The notes under the pieces were generated by a model, which was not told the origin of the DNA, ran no database searches, and worked only from the letters and a program-made list of their open reading frames with translations. The position numbers were made by a program, and so were the translations under genes. A DNA stretch of 39,482 bases from Candidatus Kaiserbacteria bacterium RIFCSPHIGHO2_01_FULL_53_29. Lineage in GTDB: Bacteria; Patescibacteriota; Minisyncoccia; Phycocordibacterales; UBA2100. Numbering within the stretch: position 1 is the first letter of the stretch; each line of letters opens with the position of its first letter. Below, piece by piece: positions 8,591-17,486 of the stretch. Location: the NCBI GenBank assembly GCA_001781125.1, contig MFKT01000013.1:1-39482 (forward strand), read 5' to 3'.

Positions 8591-9808
8591 ATGGCGCGGT
8601 TTACCTATACGGCTGAAAAAGCTGACGGCGAAGTATATAAAGGGGTTGCGGAGGCGGGGGACCGTTTCGAATTATATGGCATTGTGCGGCAGGAGGGCGG
8701 CAAAATAATTTCGCTCGAAGAACAGGGCGGAAATGGATGGCTTTCGATGACGTATTGGAACTCATTTCTCTCGCGCATCAGCGAGTATGAAAAGATCCTC
8801 TTCGCGCGCAACTTGGGCGCAATGCTTAGCGCCGGCCTCGCACTTGCCCGAGCGCTCGCGGTCATCGAACGGCAGACCAAGAACGCGAAAATGTCGGCTG
8901 TTGTTTCTTCGATCGTCTCGGATGTGCGGCGCGGGGATACCCTGCACGCATCGCTTGCGAAATTTCCCAACGTGTTCCCGAAGCTTTTTGTGGCAATGGT
9001 GCGCGCGGGCGAGGAGGGGGGCGATCTCTCCCAATCGCTGCAAGTAACGAGCGACCAGATGGAACGGATGTATGCGCTGAAGAAAAAGATCCGTGGCGCA
9101 CTCATCTATCCATGTATCATTCTGATCGCGATCTTCGGCATCAGCGTTCTTATGATGATCGAGGTCGTGCCGACGCTTGCCTCAACATTCAAAGAAATGG
9201 GCGCCACACTTCCACTGCCCACCCAGATCATCATCGGCACCAGTGACTTTCTCGTGCAATACACGTTCCTAGCCCTCGGTGGGGTCGCGGGCTTGATAGC
9301 ACTCATTTATTTTGTCGCTCACACTAGAGCGGGCAAGCGTGGATTGGACGCGTTTTTCTTGCGATTGCCGCTCATCGGCACAATGGTGCGCGAGGTCAAT
9401 GCCGCGCGCACCGCGCGCACGCTCGCCTCACTCCTTTCTTCGGGCGTCGATGTCATTACCTCGCTCGATATCGTGGCCGATGTTGTGCAGAATTCATATT
9501 TTCGCGAGGTCGTGCAAGCGGCATCAAAAGGGGTAGCCTCCGGCGAGCCGCTTTCGGCGTCCTTTGTGCGTCGCGAGGATCTCTACCCGGCATTTGTGGG
9601 CGAGATGATGGCGGTCGGAGAAGAAACCGGAGCGGTCGCCGAGATGTTGAAGCGCCTCGCGCTTTTCTATGAAGACGAAGTGGACCGCAAGACCAAGGAT
9701 ATGTCGACCATCATTGAGCCGTTCCTCATGATCTTCATCGGAGGCGCGGTAGGCTTCTTCGCGGTCTCCATGATCGCGCCGATCTACCAACTCTCAGAGA
9801 ATATCTAG
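8591..9808 (+). CDS. pilC: type IV pilus inner-membrane platform protein PilC / GspF family
   Basis: MARFTYTAEKADGEVYKGVAEAGDR...; two T2SF domains; ATG 8591 preceded by TATACT (8577-8582), preferred over the TTG at 8582. Confidence 0.93.
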   Translation: MARFTYTAEKADGEVYKGVAEAGDRFELYGIVRQEGGKIISLEEQGGNGWLSMTYWNSFLSRISEYEKILFARNLGAMLSAGLALARALAVIERQTKNAKMSAVVSSIVSDVRRGDTLHASLAKFPNVFPKLFVAMVRAGEEGGDLSQSLQVTSDQMERMYALKKKIRGALIYPCIILIAIFGISVLMMIEVVPTLASTFKEMGATLPLPTQIIIGTSDFLVQYTFLALGGVAGLIALIYFVAHTRAGKRGLDAFFLRLPLIGTMVREVNAARTARTLASLLSSGVDVITSLDIVADVVQNSYFREVVQAASKGVASGEPLSASFVRREDLYPAFVGEMMAVGEETGAVAEMLKRLALFYEDEVDRKTKDMSTIIEPFLMIFIGGAVGFFAVSMIAPIYQLSENI

Positions 9809-9903
9809 CTGGTAGCCCGTAGCGAGTAGCTAGTAGCAAAATACAAAATGCAAAGAAAATTCGCGCGTCCGGCTACAAGCTACAAGCTACTGGCTGCAGG
9901 CTC
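9806..9903. repeat. paired heptad arrays around the start of the 9848 pilin-like gene
   Basis: Left 9806-9837 TAGCTGG TAGCCCG TAGCGAG TAGCTAG TAGC; right 9873-9903 CTACAAG CTACAAG CTACTGG CTGCAGG CTC. Confidence 0.85.
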
Positions 9904-11632
9904 TTTGCGTGGTGTCACATTGCTCGACACTGTCGTCGGCACTGCTCTCATGCTCGTGATCTTTTTGGGCATTGCGGCGGTATTCCAACTTGCGGTGGAC
10001 GTGGTGACGAACAACAAAGCCCGTGGCGGCGCGCTCGCACTTGCGAATGAGCGCATGGAATACATCCGGAGCCTTTCGTACACTTCTATCGGTACCGTAG
10101 GCGGTATTCCTGCAGGCGCCATAGCGCAATCGGAGACGGTCGTCGTGAACGGTGTCACTCACACGCGACGCACGGTCGTCGTATACGGGGACGACCCCAA
10201 GGATGGGACGGGGGCAGCGGATTCCAATGGCATTGTCGAGGATTACAAGATAGCGAAGGTCGATGTGGCCTGGGTCTCGCGCAATGGCACACGTCATCTC
10301 GTCCTCGTGTCGCGTTTCGAATCCTTGAGCGGCATGGAGATCACGTGCGCGCCGTGCGGTACGCTCACGATACATGCCGTGAACGCGGCCTCGCAACCCC
10401 TCCCGGGCGCCTCCGTTTCCATCGAGAATGCCGCAGCGTCTCCCGCCATCAGTATACATACGTTTACCAACGAGAGCGGTACTGCGCAAATTATCGGCGC
10501 TCCCGTTGCTTCCGGCTATTCTGTTGTCGTCACAAAGCCGGGGTTTTCGACCGCACGGACGTACAGCGTCACATCACAAAATACAAATCCGAATCCCAGT
10601 AATCTTACGGTTGCAAATAATCAGACGACGACCGGCACTTTCGCTATTGATGTGCTCGGCACCAAGAGCGTGAATACATGGACACAAATTCTCCCGGGAA
10701 CATGGACGGACACGTTTACCGATTCGAGCAACATCGCAACCTCGGCCTCGACGACTGTCACGGCAGGCTCTGTACGTCTCACCGGTTCTTCCGGTTCGTA
10801 CCCCGCTTTAGGTAATTTTCAATCTATCACGATCTCCCCCGCATCGCTCAACAAATGGAAGACGTTTACTGCATCCATCTCCACACCGGCACAAACCGGC
10901 ATCCTTTTCCGTTTTTATGACGGCTCCGGCTCGACACCCATTCCGGATTCCGTGTTGCCCGGCAACAGCGCAGGATTTGCGATCTCGACAGTCAGCCTCT
11001 TGAATGTCTCGACCTCGACATATCCTTCGATCCGTATCATGTCAGAACTCTCTTCAAACGATCCGGCAGTGACACCCTCCATTGATTCCTATTCCGTTCT
11101 CTACGATTATGGTCCGGATCCCTTACCGAATATTGCCTTCACGCTTCGGGGAGACAAAACGATCGGAAGCGGCCCTTCGGGTGTTGTCTACAAGTACAGC
11201 CAAAATCTGAATTCGGGCGCCGGTGCGTCGGTCTCGACCTCAACCCTTGAATGGGATACCTACACGATAACCGTCAACGGCACCTCAACCGCTTATGACA
11301 TCGCCTCCTCGTGCGCTTCCCCACAGCCCGAAACGATTTTGCCGGCAGCGTCACAAACGACGAATCTCTTTTTGGCTGCGCACACGGTGAATTCGCTGCT
11401 CGTCGATGTGCGCTCGAGCGCGACGAGCGCGCTCATAGAGGACGCGACCGTTGTGCTTTCGCGCACAGGATTTGCCGCAACTTCGACGACTGATACCTGT
11501 GGGCAGGCGTTTTTCGGTGGTCTCACGAGTGCAAGCACTACGGTGAAAACTTCGGCCGCTGGCTACACGACAAAAACCCAATCGGGAGTCTCCGTCGGCG
11601 GCACGTCACAGCTCTCGGTAACATTGAATTAG
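9848..11632 (+). CDS. type IV pilin-like protein with carboxypeptidase-regulatory-like repeat region
   Basis: Prepilin-like N-terminus '...SLRG|VTLLDTVVGTALMLVIFLGIAAVF'; Ig/CarboxypepD-reg-like 'GTLTIHAVNAASQPLPGASVSIENA'. Confidence 0.8.
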   Translation: MQRKFARPATSYKLLAAGSLRGVTLLDTVVGTALMLVIFLGIAAVFQLAVDVVTNNKARGGALALANERMEYIRSLSYTSIGTVGGIPAGAIAQSETVVVNGVTHTRRTVVVYGDDPKDGTGAADSNGIVEDYKIAKVDVAWVSRNGTRHLVLVSRFESLSGMEITCAPCGTLTIHAVNAASQPLPGASVSIENAAASPAISIHTFTNESGTAQIIGAPVASGYSVVVTKPGFSTARTYSVTSQNTNPNPSNLTVANNQTTTGTFAIDVLGTKSVNTWTQILPGTWTDTFTDSSNIATSASTTVTAGSVRLTGSSGSYPALGNFQSITISPASLNKWKTFTASISTPAQTGILFRFYDGSGSTPIPDSVLPGNSAGFAISTVSLLNVSTSTYPSIRIMSELSSNDPAVTPSIDSYSVLYDYGPDPLPNIAFTLRGDKTIGSGPSGVVYKYSQNLNSGAGASVSTSTLEWDTYTITVNGTSTAYDIASSCASPQPETILPAASQTTNLFLAAHTVNSLLVDVRSSATSALIEDATVVLSRTGFAATSTTDTCGQAFFGGLTSASTTVKTSAAGYTTKTQSGVSVGGTSQLSVTLN

Positions 11633-11726
11633 TAGTTAGCCACTAGGGTCTAGCCAATAGGATATGCAGGAGAAACAAAAACCAACCCCCAAAACTAGTG
11701 GCTATTGGCTAGTGGCTAGTGCCTAT
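11630..11726. repeat. paired heptad arrays around the start of the 11664 pilin-like gene
   Basis: Left 11630-11661 TAGTAGT TAGCCAC TAGGGTC TAGCCAA TAGG; right 11694-11726 CTAGTGG CTATTGG CTAGTGG CTAGTGC CTAT. Confidence 0.9.
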
Positions 11727-12308
11727 TCGCGCGGCATGACCATCATCGAGACGGTGGTATGGATAGCGATCTTTCTTTCGGTAATGCTCGCACTTACCTC
11801 CTCGGTCCTGTACTTTTATCGCACCAGTAACTACGCCATTCAGCAAGCAAGCGCCACCGCTTCAGCGCAGCATGGGCTCGACTTAATGATCCGGACGATC
11901 CGCGAAGCATCATATGCGAGTAACGGCGCGTATCCGGTCGTCTCCCTTGCCGCGAACGATCTCAAGTTCTATGCCGATGTCGACAACGATGTCGGGGTAG
12001 AGCTCGTGCATTACTACCTTTCAGGGAACTGGCTCGTAAAAGGCACGATCGAGCCTACGGGCGATCCTGCAGTCTATTCGGGCGCCGAAGCGACCTCAAG
12101 CGTTTCGCAGTATGTGCAGAATATTCCCCAGAGCAGCGCACTTTTCACGTACTTCGACAAGAATGGCACGCAGATCAACAATTATACGAAGATCGGCGAT
12201 GTGCGATTCATCACGGCAAATCTGCTCATCGATGTCGATACCAACAAAACGCCGACGCCGCTCAATCTACGCACCTCTGCCGCGATGCGCAACCTGATAG
12301 GTCATTAG
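11664..12308 (+). CDS. type IV pilin-like protein (PilW-like)
   Basis: '...AYSRG|MTIIETVVWIAIFLSVMLALTSSVLYFY' class III-type prepilin leader with Glu5. Confidence 0.82.
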   Translation: MQEKQKPTPKTSGYWLVASAYSRGMTIIETVVWIAIFLSVMLALTSSVLYFYRTSNYAIQQASATASAQHGLDLMIRTIREASYASNGAYPVVSLAANDLKFYADVDNDVGVELVHYYLSGNWLVKGTIEPTGDPAVYSGAEATSSVSQYVQNIPQSSALFTYFDKNGTQINNYTKIGDVRFITANLLIDVDTNKTPTPLNLRTSAAMRNLIGH

Positions 12309-12391
12309 CCACTAGGGTCTAGCCACTAGATATGAACTCAAAACACAAACAACCGAACAAGACTAGTGGCTATTGGCTAGTGGCTAGTTCC
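12306..12391. repeat. paired heptad arrays around the start of the 12332 pilin-like gene
   Basis: Left 12306-12330 TAGCCAC TAGGGTC TAGCCAC TAGAT; right 12362-12391 CTAGTGG CTATTGG CTAGTGG CTAGTTCC. Confidence 0.9.
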
Positions 12392-13807
12392 TCGCGCGGT
12401 GTCACCGTCCTCATGGTCATCGCATTCATGGGTATATTTCTCATCATTATGGGCACGATCACAAGCTACACATTTCAAGAGGCGAGGTACGGCCGCGCAC
12501 TCTATGCCCGCGAGCAAGCGCTTGCGATCGCCGAGGGGGGACTCGAATATTATCGCTGGTTCCTCGCACACAATCCGGGCAATCTCACCAACGGCACCGG
12601 GTTGCCCGGCCCCTATACCTACACCGTGAACGATCCAGAGGGAGGGCCGCTTGGCGTGGCCTCGCTTGCGATCGGAGGCAACAGTTCCTGCAACGTCATT
12701 CAGTCGATCGATATCACATCGACCGGCAGGTCGGACCTAAATCCCGGATTTCCCCGGACCCTTGCCGCGCGCTACATGCGCACATCGGTCGCCGCGTATT
12801 CGTATCTATTGAATAGTAATGTGTGGGCAGGCGCCGACCGCATCATTACGGGCCCGTATTTCTCGAACGGCGGCGTCCGTATGGATGGGAGCAACAACTC
12901 CGATGTCTCGAGCGCGCAATCCACTTGGAATTGCACGTCGAGCTACGGGTGCAACCCCACGCAGTCGAGTGCGCCCGGTGTCGTCGGCGCCGGGAGCGGC
13001 TCTGCGCTCTGGCGCTACCCCGTCGCATCGGTAGATTTTGCAGGGATCGCGGTGTCGCTCGCAAATCTGAAGACGTATGCACAAAATAACGGCGGACTCT
13101 ACTTTGCCGCCGCTTCGGGGAGTGTCAACAACCGCGGCTACCACCTCATTTTCAAATCGAACGGTAGTGTGGACGTGTATCGCGTCACGGGGACGACCGG
13201 GGTCATCGGCTCTGCGAACGGCAGCACGTTCGTTACCGAATACAATATCATCGCGACGAAGACACTTGTCGGCAATTACACAATTCCTGCATCCTGCAGT
13301 TTGATCTTTGTTGATGATCGTGTGTGGATCGAGGGAGTGGTCAAGGGAAAGGTTACCGTCGTTGCAGCTACTCCCGATGACACCGGAACGACATCGGATG
13401 TGATCCTCCCCAACAACATTACCTATGCGGCCCAGGATGGTACGTCGGGCCTCACGGCGATATCGGAGAGGAATGTGCTCATTCCTCTCAACTCACCCGA
13501 CACGATGGAGATACACGGGATCTTCTCCGCACAGAGCGGATATTACGGACGCAATTATTACACGACGAGCGGCAGCAACGATGTGCCCTCACAGTACGAT
13601 GCCTATGTACTGCAGACGCAGTTGACGACCGCAGGGACGATCGTCTCGAATGGACGCACGGGGACGAAATGGAATTGTGGCGGCAGCTATTGCTCCGGCT
13701 ACGCAAACCGCACCGACTCATACGACCAACTGCAAGCCACCAACCCGCCGCCCTTCACGCCATCGGCCTCGACCGATTATTCGTTTGTGTTGTGGAGAGA
13801 ACAATAA
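12332..13807 (+). CDS. pilus-associated/PilX-like protein with prepilin-like N-terminus
   Basis: '...SSSRG|VTVLMVIAFMGIFLIIMGTITSYTFQEARYGRALYAREQALAIAEGGLEYYRW'. Confidence 0.75.
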   Translation: MNSKHKQPNKTSGYWLVASSSRGVTVLMVIAFMGIFLIIMGTITSYTFQEARYGRALYAREQALAIAEGGLEYYRWFLAHNPGNLTNGTGLPGPYTYTVNDPEGGPLGVASLAIGGNSSCNVIQSIDITSTGRSDLNPGFPRTLAARYMRTSVAAYSYLLNSNVWAGADRIITGPYFSNGGVRMDGSNNSDVSSAQSTWNCTSSYGCNPTQSSAPGVVGAGSGSALWRYPVASVDFAGIAVSLANLKTYAQNNGGLYFAAASGSVNNRGYHLIFKSNGSVDVYRVTGTTGVIGSANGSTFVTEYNIIATKTLVGNYTIPASCSLIFVDDRVWIEGVVKGKVTVVAATPDDTGTTSDVILPNNITYAAQDGTSGLTAISERNVLIPLNSPDTMEIHGIFSAQSGYYGRNYYTTSGSNDVPSQYDAYVLQTQLTTAGTIVSNGRTGTKWNCGGSYCSGYANRTDSYDQLQATNPPPFTPSASTDYSFVLWREQ

Positions 13808-13808
13808 T

Positions 13809-13906
13809 TAGCTTCTAGCTTCTAGCTGCTAGGGACTAGGTTCTAGAAAATCCGATAGCGAGCTTGAGTTTACTAGAAGCTAGCAGCTAGTCCCTAGAAG
13901 CTAGTG
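13809..13906. repeat. paired heptad arrays between the pilin cluster and tpiA
   Basis: Left 13809-13846 TAGCTTC TAGCTTC TAGCTGC TAGGGAC TAGGTTC TAG; right 13873-13906 CTAGAAG CTAGCAG CTAGTCC CTAGAAG CTAGTG. Confidence 0.9.
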
Positions 13907-13924
13907 CCATGATACAATCCCCGC

Positions 13925-14680
13925 ATGAAATCCATTGTCGTCGGCAATTGGAAGATGAACCCGGCGACGATGCGCGAAGCGAAGACGCTTTTTGAGGCAA
14001 CGCGCAAGGCAGCGGAACGTGCAAAAAATGTGAATCTGATCGTCGCACCTCCCGCGATCTTTTTGCGCGAGCTGAAACAGCGTTACAAAGGAAGCCGGAT
14101 TTCGTTTGCGCTCCAAAATGCCCATTTTGAAATGGGTGGAGCGTACACGGGAGAAATTTCCCTCGCGCAAGGAGATGACTCCGGCGCATCGCACGTTATC
14201 ATCGGTCATGCGGAGCGACGCGGGATGGGAGAGACGGATAACGACATACGCAAGAAAGTCGCGGCAGCTCTCGCGCTCAAAATGACACCGATCTTGTGCG
14301 TCGGGGAAAAGGAGCGAACGCAAAACGCCGAACATTTTAAACTCGTGAGGGAGCAGTTGCAGGCGGGATTTGCCGATGTCCCCGTTTCGCAGGTCGGTCG
14401 TGTCATTGTGACCTATGAGCCGCTTTGGACGATCGGCAAAGAAAAGACCATGAGTCCGCGCGACATGCACGAGATGGCAATATTCATCCGCAAAACCGTC
14501 GTTGACTTGCGTGGCGAAGGAGGCATGAAAGTAAAAATTCTCTACGGCGGTTCGGTCGATGGCACCAATGCAGGAGCCATGCTCACGCAGGGCGACGTGT
14601 GTGGATTTCTCGTCGGTCGCGCGAGCAGCAATGCTTTGCAGCTCTCGGCGCTTTTACAAGCTATCGAGAATGCATCATGA
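13925..14680 (+). CDS. tpiA: triosephosphate isomerase
   Basis: 251 aa; 'VVGNWKMNP', 'VTYEPLWTIG', 'ILYGGSVDGTNAG...GFLVGRAS'. Confidence 0.97.
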   Translation: MKSIVVGNWKMNPATMREAKTLFEATRKAAERAKNVNLIVAPPAIFLRELKQRYKGSRISFALQNAHFEMGGAYTGEISLAQGDDSGASHVIIGHAERRGMGETDNDIRKKVAAALALKMTPILCVGEKERTQNAEHFKLVREQLQAGFADVPVSQVGRVIVTYEPLWTIGKEKTMSPRDMHEMAIFIRKTVVDLRGEGGMKVKILYGGSVDGTNAGAMLTQGDVCGFLVGRASSNALQLSALLQAIENAS

Positions 14681-15807
14681 GATGTATCGATGAAGTGCCG
14701 GTGGCAGATTTGAAAGGCAAACGTGTGTTGGTGCGCGCGGGACTCGACCTCTCGCTCGATAAGCAGGGAGATGCCATTGACGAACTACGCCTGCAAAGGG
14801 CGCCTCAAACGCTCAAATATCTCTCGGACGCAGGGGCGAGGGTCATCGTTCTGTCGCATATTGGTCGTGACACCACAAATACCAATGCGCCCGTGGCCCG
14901 CACCCTTCAAAAATATCTGAACATTTTCTACGTCCCCGATCTTTTTGGCGCTCCCGCGAAGGATGCGGTAGCTGCGATGAAAGAAGGGGAAGTTCTTCTC
15001 TTGGAAAATCTCCGGCAGCATTATGATCTCGAAAAAGCAAATGACGAATCCTTCGCCCGGTCCCTCGCATCTCTCGGCGACATATACGTAAACGACGCAT
15101 TCTCGAATTCACATCGACCGCATGCCTCAATGATCGGTATTCCCAAATTGCTCCCATCCTATGCTGGCTTCATTGTGCGGGACGAAGTCGCACATCTTTT
15201 CGAAGCATTGCATCCGCCCCATCCGGCGCTCGTTATTATCGGCGGCGCAAAATTTGAAACAAAGGACCCGATCATCCGATCGTTCCTCGATGTGTATGAT
15301 CAGGTATGCGTCGTCGGCGCTATCGCCAACGATGTTCTTCGGGTGAAGGGATTTCCCGTCGGTCGCTCCAAGATCTCCGAGCATGCGCCTGATGCGACAA
15401 TTGCCAATCATCCGCATCTGATCGCACCGCTCGATGTCACGGTGGAGAGTCCCGACAAACAAGCGCGTGTTAAAAAACCTACAGAGGTCGGAGCGGACGA
15501 CAAAATCGTGGATATGGGTCCGGACACGCTCGCGGCACTCGCACCATTCATCGCAGGAGCAAAATTTATTTTGTGGAACGGACCAACGGGTTTGTACGAA
15601 GATGGTTACGATCATTGGACCATCGCCGTTGCGGAGCTGATCACAAAAAGCAATGCGACGAAAGTCATGGGTGGCGGTGACACCATCGCGTTGCTGCAAA
15701 AATCCGGTATTCGGGCAGCAGGCCTCGGATTTCTCTCGACCGGCGGGGGGGCCATGCTCGAGTATCTATTGAAGGGAACCTTACCCGCCATCGAGGCGCT
15801 AAAGTAG
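14677..15807 (+). CDS. pgk: phosphoglycerate kinase
   Basis: ATGA overlap with tpiA; 'GKRVLVRAGLDLSL', 'LLLENLRQH', 'NDAFSNSHRPHAS', 'IIGGAKFETK', 'MGGGDTIALLQ', 'FLSTGGGAMLEYL'. Confidence 0.95.
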   Translation: MRCIDEVPVADLKGKRVLVRAGLDLSLDKQGDAIDELRLQRAPQTLKYLSDAGARVIVLSHIGRDTTNTNAPVARTLQKYLNIFYVPDLFGAPAKDAVAAMKEGEVLLLENLRQHYDLEKANDESFARSLASLGDIYVNDAFSNSHRPHASMIGIPKLLPSYAGFIVRDEVAHLFEALHPPHPALVIIGGAKFETKDPIIRSFLDVYDQVCVVGAIANDVLRVKGFPVGRSKISEHAPDATIANHPHLIAPLDVTVESPDKQARVKKPTEVGADDKIVDMGPDTLAALAPFIAGAKFILWNGPTGLYEDGYDHWTIAVAELITKSNATKVMGGGDTIALLQKSGIRAAGLGFLSTGGGAMLEYLLKGTLPAIEALK

Positions 15808-15825
15808 TTGACCGGCCCCAAGGCA

Positions 15826-15859
15826 GAATCACCTCATCCGTGCACGGATGAGGTGATTC
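15826..15859. promoter_or_regulatory. 34-bp perfect palindrome upstream of the winged-helix gene (candidate operator)
   Basis: GAATCACCTCATCCGTGCACGGATGAGGTGATTC equals its own reverse complement; ends 14 bp before TATCCT (15874-15879). Confidence 0.55.
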
Positions 15860-15885
15860 GTGCATCAATATGCTATCCTTTTTGC

Positions 15886-16491
15886 ATGGCTGATGACCCT
15901 GTGGACGCGTCTCCGAGCGAACCAACGCCACTGGATTCAGCCCCTTCGAGTTCCTCCCAGCCTTCGCCACAGGCTACGGCGGGCACGGCAGGGCAAGCAA
16001 GCTCACCACAAGCCGAAGTGCAGCCGCCCACTATTCTCGAGCCAGTGGTTGCAGAAGCGCCGCCGGTCATAACGGAATCCGGTGCTAACGAGCCGCCGGA
16101 AACGCCGGAAGTCGCAACTCCAGAGGTTAAACCTCCGGAGAAATTTCCAGAGACGGATGCGAGTGGCGCGTCGGCATCGGTCGTGGAAGTTAAACCTCCA
16201 CAAGAATACTCCGCACCGTCTCCTTCGATACCGAATACTGCGAGCATCCCTATCGTCGACAACGCCGCGCGAGCGCGCGCATATGCGAGCGTGGTAAAGA
16301 AGAGAGAAGAGCGCCTCGCAAGAATTATCAGGCTCGTACAGAAGGAGGGGAAGATATGCAATGCCGACATCGTCCGACTCCTCCACGTGTCCGACGCGAG
16401 CGCGAGCCGCTACCTGCGCGAGCTTGTCTCGCGTGGCACTCTGGTGCGCGAGGGCCGCGGGCGCGGGATCAGGTACGTGCTTGTTTCGTGA
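15886..16491 (+). CDS. Pro/Ala-rich protein with C-terminal winged-helix DNA-binding domain
   Basis: Start ATG 15886 (TATCCT-N6-ATG); C-terminus 'ARIIRLVQKEGKICNADIVRLLHVSDASASRYLRELVSRGTLVREGRGRGIRYVLVS'. Confidence 0.75.
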   Translation: MADDPVDASPSEPTPLDSAPSSSSQPSPQATAGTAGQASSPQAEVQPPTILEPVVAEAPPVITESGANEPPETPEVATPEVKPPEKFPETDASGASASVVEVKPPQEYSAPSPSIPNTASIPIVDNAARARAYASVVKKREERLARIIRLVQKEGKICNADIVRLLHVSDASASRYLRELVSRGTLVREGRGRGIRYVLVS

Positions 16492-16557
16492 GAAGGAGTG
16501 CCGACGACACTGTGGATTGTTGCACGTTTCCTCCCGAACAAGTGCTACAGTGCGCAC

Positions 16558-17412
16558 ATGACAGGTCTCTGGCGCAGCTCGCTTGTTGTTGCCGCCGCTG
16601 CATTTCTCGGTGCCGCATCTGCATGCGCGCTCATGTTGTGGTGGGCCGGTTTGCTGCCCTTGCGCGGTTTTTCGGCGATGTCGCCCGCGTATTGCAATGT
16701 CCTGAAAATCCCGGTGTACGGCGAGGTCATCACGGTCCGTCCGACACCGCAGGCGTCTGCGCCTCTCATAGGAGAGGAAGACTTTCCATCGCAGGATTCA
16801 ACATATGCAGTATCTCTTGAGATAGAGGAAGCAATGCGCTCGGCATCCACGGACCCGAATATCAAGGCGCTCCTCGTCGACATCGACTCCGGCGGCGGCG
16901 GACCGGTTGCTGGCTTGGAGATCGCGAGCGCGATACGCCGCTTTGGGAGGCCCTCCGTTGCCGTCATACACGAGATAGGGGCATCTTCCGCATACCTTGC
17001 CGCGGCGGCGGCAGACACTATCTTCGCATCGGAGGAATCAGCCGTTGGGTCGATCGGTGTTTCGGGCTCTTTCCTCGATCAATCGGAAAAGAATGAGAGA
17101 GAAGGCATCACGTTCCATCAGCTTAGTTCGGGGCCGTACAAAGACACGTATAGTCCCGACAAGCCGCTCACGGAAGCAGAACGCGCGCTTATCATGCGCG
17201 ACATCAAGACGTCGCACGAAAATTTCGTCCGAGCGGTTGCCGCATTTCGGAAGCTGCCGATAGAAAAAGTCGCAGCGTTCGCCGATGGCTCGACTCTGAT
17301 GGGCACAGACGCACTCGAAGCAGGTCTCATTGACCAGCTTGGGGGGACGGATGATGCCCTTTCCTATCTTGAAGAGGTTATCGGAGAGCCGGTCGCGGTT
17401 TGCTTGTGGTAG
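16558..17412 (+). CDS. sppA: signal peptide peptidase SppA-like S49 serine peptidase
   Basis: N-terminal TM; 'LLVDIDSGGGGPVAGLEIASAI', 'IGASSAYLAAAAADTIFASEESAVGSIGV', 'SSGPYKDTYS'. Confidence 0.9.
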   Translation: MTGLWRSSLVVAAAAFLGAASACALMLWWAGLLPLRGFSAMSPAYCNVLKIPVYGEVITVRPTPQASAPLIGEEDFPSQDSTYAVSLEIEEAMRSASTDPNIKALLVDIDSGGGGPVAGLEIASAIRRFGRPSVAVIHEIGASSAYLAAAAADTIFASEESAVGSIGVSGSFLDQSEKNEREGITFHQLSSGPYKDTYSPDKPLTEAERALIMRDIKTSHENFVRAVAAFRKLPIEKVAAFADGSTLMGTDALEAGLIDQLGGTDDALSYLEEVIGEPVAVCLW

Positions 17413-17486
17413 CGTTCCGTCGGTCTTTACGTCTGATGCGGTAAGAGTGGGGCGGAGAACTCGTCTTTAGTAGTAATACCTCAACT

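Noticed and set aside
9848-13906. CRISPR array interpretation of the TAG/CTAG repeats
   Set aside because: Repeat unit is about 7 bp and degenerate, with no 20-40 bp direct repeat/spacer alternation and no cas genes; the arms are complementary, not identical direct repeats.
14701-14760. Phosphoglycerate kinase N-terminus VRAGLDLSL instead of RVDFNVP as evidence for a non-PGK function
   Set aside because: The other PGK motifs (GGAKFETK, GPTGLYEDGYDHW, MGGGDT, STGGGAMLEYL) are intact and the gene follows tpiA; it is best seen as lineage divergence.
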